Source of the DNA: an uncultured Hyphomicrobiales bacterium
Lineage (GTDB): Bacteria; Pseudomonadota; Alphaproteobacteria; Rhizobiales; Beijerinckiaceae
Assembly (NCBI GenBank): GCA_903847605.1
Contig: CAINED010000013.1
Span: 459,725 to 523,724 of the forward strand
Direction: 5' to 3'
Length of the DNA stretch: 64,000 nucleotides
The stretch's first letter is position 1. Every line of letters begins with the position of its first letter. The notes beneath the pieces were generated by a model. The model was given only the letters and a program-made list of their open reading frames with translations, was not told the DNA's origin and did no database searches. Made by a program: the position numbers and the translations under genes. Shown here piece by piece: positions 61,088 through 64,000 of the stretch.

Positions 61088-61882
61088 ATGGCGCAGGCGC
61101 AATTGCTGGCTGGTCGCGTAGCTATCGTCACAGGCGGAGGCGGAGAGATCGGAAGCGCCATATCGCGGCGTTTCGCCGAAGAAGGCGCAGTCGTCGTTGT
61201 CGCCGACATATCGCTTGAGAAGGCGGAAAAGATCGCAGCGGAAATCAGGTCGTCAGGCGGGCAGTCCCTCGCGCTGGCGCTCGACGTTTCGAGCCCCGAT
61301 CAATGCGCGAAAGCCGTCACGGAAACGGTCGACCGTTTCGGAGAACTCACGACGCTCGCCAATGTCGCTGCGGCTGCGACGCCGCTCGGCAATGTGGAAG
61401 AACTTTCGCTCGAGAACTGGCGCGGGGCTTTTGACATCAATCTCACGGGCATGTTCCTGATGTGCAAATATGCCGTGCCTCAGATGCGAAAAGCGGGCGG
61501 CGGCGCCATCGTCAACATCGCGTCTTCGCATGGACATATCGGCATGCCGAGGCGTCCCGCCTATTGCGCGTCGAAAGGCGCCGTCCTGCAGCTGACGAAA
61601 TGTCTCGCCATCGATTACGGCAAGGACAACATCCGCGCGAATTCGATTTCGCCGGGCGCCATCGATACGCTGCGCGCAGCGTTGCAACGCTTCAAGAGCC
61701 GCGAGGAAGCCAATGCCGCCAAAGGGCCGGCCTATCTCGTGGGACGCACCGGCCGGACCGATGAGATCGCTGCCGGCGCGACGTTCCTCGCCAGCGACGA
61801 GTCGTCATTCATGACCGGGACCGATCTTTTGCTCGACGGCGGTTATCTCGCCTTCAAGGGCACGACGACCAATCCCGTGTGA
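61088..61882 (+). CDS. Short-chain dehydrogenase/reductase
   Basis: The 264-aa SDR has 'VAIVTGGGGEIGSAI', 'ANVAAAATP' in the NNAG position, catalytic Ser ('NIASSHGHIG') and Tyr-x3-Lys ('YCASK'), and the C-terminal 'SSFMTGTDLLLDGG'. Substrate unknown. A decayed partial copy lies at 62932-63144. GGGAGG 7 bp ahead supports the ATG at 61088. Confidence 0.88.
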   Translation: MAQAQLLAGRVAIVTGGGGEIGSAISRRFAEEGAVVVVADISLEKAEKIAAEIRSSGGQSLALALDVSSPDQCAKAVTETVDRFGELTTLANVAAAATPLGNVEELSLENWRGAFDINLTGMFLMCKYAVPQMRKAGGGAIVNIASSHGHIGMPRRPAYCASKGAVLQLTKCLAIDYGKDNIRANSISPGAIDTLRAALQRFKSREEANAAKGPAYLVGRTGRTDEIAAGATFLASDESSFMTGTDLLLDGGYLAFKGTTTNPV

Positions 61883-61915
61883 AGACAATTATCCTTCCGG
61901 AGATAGCGCCGTTAT

Positions 61916-62791
61916 CTAGGCAAACGCCGATGGCCGGCGGCCCGGACTTTCCGTTGGGCGCTCCTGCATCTCGATATGCCTTTCAAGTACATCGAAAATG
62001 GCGGAATCCTTGATCATGTCGAATTTGCGCGCGAACAGGGCCTCGGATGCAATCAGGCTCGCGGCGTCATCTATACCGTAGGTGCGGGGACGGAACATCC
62101 AGTTTTCTTCCACCCATTCCATCATGCGCATATCATTAGACACGATCTCGCCGTGCGGCGCGCCATTCATCATGACGGTCTGGAAGAAACCTTCGTCGGC
62201 GATATAGCTGTTGCGATAGAACCGCTTGAAACGGCGGACCTGCGGCGCGTGGCAGACGAAATCGCAAAACTGCCGGCGGGCAATCATCCATTGGGTGCCG
62301 ACGTATGGCGTCGTGTTCCTCATGAATTTTCGCGGGATGCGCGTTTCGAAGATGCGGCCCAGCGCTTCGATATAGATTTCCTCCAACCGACTTACCGTCT
62401 CCGGCCGGCACACGCGCTGGTCAAGGATCTGGATGAATTCCCGCCCGGCATTTCGCTTCAGAAACGCGCTGATATAGGCCTGCGACTTCAGGGGAAAATC
62501 CTGGCCGCTGAGGTTGATGAAATGGTTCCAACCGCTGTCCATCGCGAGCAGGCGGCTCATTCCCCGCAATTGAGCATCAACCAGACTGTAGCCGCCCCAA
62601 AGCGTCCTTTGCGACTTGATCAATTCCGCATTCGCGAAGGGCGCAAGAAAGTCTGTGATATCCCCCGATATTTCACGGCCCGCATTCTTGTCGATATGCA
62701 CGACGTATAGATTGGCCGGGTCATAAATCGCTTTGAACAAGCGCTTGAACTGCTCGGGATAACGATGCATCAGAATGAAATATGCGATCAC
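61916..62791 (-). CDS. Core-2/I-branching beta-1,6-GlcNAc-transferase-like (GT14) protein
   Basis: The 291-aa protein has the GT14-like pattern 'AYFILMHRYPEQFKRLFKAIYDPANLYVVHIDKN', 'WGGYSLVDAQLRGM', 'FINLSGQDFPLKSQ', 'GTQWMIARRQFCDFV' and 'DEGFFQTVMMN' (D-E-x-F-F). It should transfer a sugar to a glycan. It starts with GTG at 62791 (AGGAG 7 bp ahead); an ATG further upstream would run into non-homologous codons. It sits between an SDR gene and that gene's decayed copy. Confidence 0.8.
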   Translation of the reverse strand: MIAYFILMHRYPEQFKRLFKAIYDPANLYVVHIDKNAGREISGDITDFLAPFANAELIKSQRTLWGGYSLVDAQLRGMSRLLAMDSGWNHFINLSGQDFPLKSQAYISAFLKRNAGREFIQILDQRVCRPETVSRLEEIYIEALGRIFETRIPRKFMRNTTPYVGTQWMIARRQFCDFVCHAPQVRRFKRFYRNSYIADEGFFQTVMMNGAPHGEIVSNDMRMMEWVEENWMFRPRTYGIDDAASLIASEALFARKFDMIKDSAIFDVLERHIEMQERPTESPGRRPSAFA

Positions 62792-62931
62792 AGGGAAACT
62801 CCTGCCGGACGTTCGAGAGCCTCTTGGTTCGTTATCCGTACATTTTTGATGGAAGGCCTCACCGCACGCTTTATGGCCTGAACGTGACAAAGTTGCGATA
62901 ACCCATGCGACAGCTTTTTCAGCCGGCAGCC

Positions 62932-63144
62932 CATGCGGCCATATCGGCATGCTGCGGCGTCCGGGAGGAAGCCAACGCCGCCAAGGGACCGGCCTATCTC
63001 GTGGGGCGCACGGGCCGGACCGATGAGATCGCGGCCGGCGCGGCGATTCTCGCCAGCGACGAGTCGTCGTTCATGACCGGGACCGATCTCTTGCTCGACG
63101 GCGGCTATCTTGCGTTCAAGGGGACGACGACGAATCCGGTGTGA
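62932..63144 (+). pseudogene. Decayed partial copy of the SDR at 61088-61882
   Basis: The last ~180 bp (62965-63144) are about 90% identical to the 3' end of the SDR (61703-61882), including the stop codon and mostly synonymous differences ('REEANAAKGPAYLVGRTGRTDEIAAG'). Just before it, 'CATATCGGCATG' (62940-) matches 61535- of the SDR in another frame. Between the two, about 143 bp are missing, which breaks the frame. So it is the remnant of a tandem duplicate. Confidence 0.85.
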
Positions 63145-63158
63145 TCGAACAAAGCCTG

Positions 63159-63488
63159 TCAGTACAATTCGAGGCAAGCCGTATCGTCTGCAAAAAAGTC
63201 ATGGATGATTTGCGCGTGACTTGAGAGACGATCGGCCACTGCCGCAGTTGGCTGATTACCGCTTCGCAGCCACACGATTTTCGGAGGTGGGCCGTAGAGT
63301 GCCGCCATTTCCGCGAAGTCCACGTCTTGCGTGACGATCGCATAGCCGTTTTGCTTTGCGAAGTTCCAAATGTCCCGGTCGTCGGCTTCTGCAAGGCCCA
63401 GCAACCGAACCTGGCCGGACTGCGGAAAATGCTTTTCCAGCAGGGCGCAAAGTTTGAAGCTGAGATTTTGGTCGAACAGCAGCTTCAT
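63159..63488 (-). CDS. DUF5615-family PIN-like toxin
   Basis: The 109-aa protein begins 'MKLLFDQNLSFKLCALLEKHFP' with the family's first Asp, and has 'AEADDRDIWNFAKQNGYAIVTQDVDFAEM' (acidic site). DUF5615 proteins are PIN-like nucleases paired with DUF433 antitoxins. Its ATG overlaps the DUF433 stop by 4 bp (ATGA), so antitoxin and toxin are co-translated. Confidence 0.85.
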   Translation of the reverse strand: MKLLFDQNLSFKLCALLEKHFPQSGQVRLLGLAEADDRDIWNFAKQNGYAIVTQDVDFAEMAALYGPPPKIVWLRSGNQPTAAVADRLSSHAQIIHDFFADDTACLELY

Positions 63489-63709
63489 TTTGCAGCGGTC
63501 AGAACGCGCCTCTCGCGCTCCGCAGCAAAGGCGAGACAAGCTCTAATGTCGCCTTCGGTCAATTCCGGGAAGTCGGCGATAATCTCCTGATGAGACATGC
63601 CCGAAGCCAGCCACCCCAGTACGTCCGCCACAGCGATCCGCATGTTGCGAACGCAGGGACGCCCCCCACGCTTGCCAGGCTGGATAGTTATGATCTCACG
63701 GTAGTCCAT
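63485..63709 (-). CDS. DUF433-family antitoxin
   Basis: The 74-aa protein has the DUF433 signature 'GKRGGRPCVRNMRIAVADVLGWLASGMSHQEIIADFPELTEGDIRACLAFAA'-type segments, a helix-turn-helix-like DNA-binding unit. It is the first gene of a two-gene toxin-antitoxin unit with the DUF5615 protein. It starts at 63709; the 118-bp gap to the next gene holds its promoter. Confidence 0.83.
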   Translation of the reverse strand: MDYREIITIQPGKRGGRPCVRNMRIAVADVLGWLASGMSHQEIIADFPELTEGDIRACLAFAAERERRVLTAAK

Positions 63710-63827
63710 GGGGAATCTTTAGCACATTTTGTCGGAGCGCACATCTCCCCTGCGGCATTGGCGCTTCTCATACATTGATCTCCCGGGCATCGCGTGCGAC
63801 CATGATGCAAACATCCGGGAGGACGCC

Positions 63828-64000
63828 ATGAAGGCGAAGGCAATTGCGTTCCTGATCTTTGCTGCGCTGTCCGCGACGCAGGCTCTGGCGCAGGGCAAAT
63901 GGCCCGAGCGTACGATCACGCTGATCGTGCCCACAGGCGCGGGCTCGGCGACCGACATCACGGCGCGCGTGATGGCGACGGAGATTTCCAAGGCGATCAA
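63828..64000 (+). CDS. Bug-type (TctC-like) solute-binding protein 3, N-terminal part
   Basis: A third Bug family start, cut by the window end: a signal peptide ('AIAFLIFAALSATQALAQG') followed by 'WPERTITLIVPTGAGSATDITARV', the standard opening of the mature protein. GGGAGGA 5 bp before the ATG at 63828 fixes the start. About 57 codons are inside the window. Confidence 0.88.
   Translation, partial: MKAKAIAFLIFAALSATQALAQGKWPERTITLIVPTGAGSATDITARVMATEISKAI

Overview
This 64 kb, GC-rich window is chromosomal DNA from an alphaproteobacterium, most likely of the order Hyphomicrobiales (Rhizobiales). The evidence is the gene content and order: an RpoH-type sigma factor with an intact RpoH box, the housekeeping genes dapF-mtaB, ftsY-yciB, ccmC-ccmD-ccmG, ccmA-ccmB divergent from acnA, and ffh-rpsP-rimM. 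Intergenic palindromic repeats of the kind common in this order also fit. No genus can be assigned from sequence alone. There is no integrase, transposase, phage module, plasmid origin or CRISPR array.

Layout. 0-7 kb: end of an alpha/beta hydrolase, a ketopantoate reductase-like gene, tRNA-Arg(CCT), a secreted nuclease-like protein, an M48 lipoprotein protease, rpoH, and two tandem ParA/MinD-like proteins, one of which has lost its P-loop lysines. 7-19 kb: acyl-CoA ligase, GNAT protein, a D,D-carboxypeptidase coupled to a CobW GTPase, a glycine-rich membrane protein, a thiolase, an AT-rich lipoprotein gene, a 3-hydroxyisobutyrate dehydrogenase-like enzyme and a Rieske dioxygenase (alpha and beta subunits), plus small secreted proteins. 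19-24 kb: asd, a VapBC pair, a DOPA-dioxygenase-like protein, a MetE-like enzyme with a coupled small partner, and a PsiF-repeat protein. 24-42 kb: the housekeeping block (tauE-like, mtaB, dapF, ftsY, yciB, ccm genes, acnA), interspersed with accessory genes (Tat-exported metallohydrolase, SDR, two Bug-type solute-binding proteins, a second M48 lipoprotein). 42-57 kb: an SH3-like secreted protein, an epimerase, a dihydroxyphthalate-decarboxylase-like protein, a CYTH-CHAD protein, a flavin monooxygenase, a MacA-MacB exporter, a COG2403-like P-loop protein with carbamate kinase, and a methyltransferase coupled to a large membrane protein. 57-64 kb: ffh-rpsP-rimM, a DUF4259-like protein, an SDR with a decayed second copy, a GT14-like glycosyltransferase, a DUF433/DUF5615 toxin-antitoxin pair and the start of a third Bug protein.

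How it works together. The core genes cover lysine/peptidoglycan precursor synthesis (asd, dapF), membrane protein targeting (ffh, ftsY), ribosome maturation (rpsP, rimM), cytochrome c maturation (ccm) and the TCA cycle (acnA). Around them are scattered enzymes for aromatic and organic acid breakdown and CoA thioesters (Rieske oxygenase, flavin hydroxylase, acyl-CoA ligase, thiolase, dehydrogenases) and periplasmic binding proteins for organic acids. This suggests a metabolically versatile soil or water bacterium.

The most interesting non-routine items are a two-copy structured intergenic repeat (5138-5249 and 44900-45015), the ParA-like pair with one degenerate member, the split ccm cluster, the decayed SDR copy flanking a glycosyltransferase gene, and the COG2403-carbamate kinase pair behind MacAB. 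No clearly new defence or mobile system was found.
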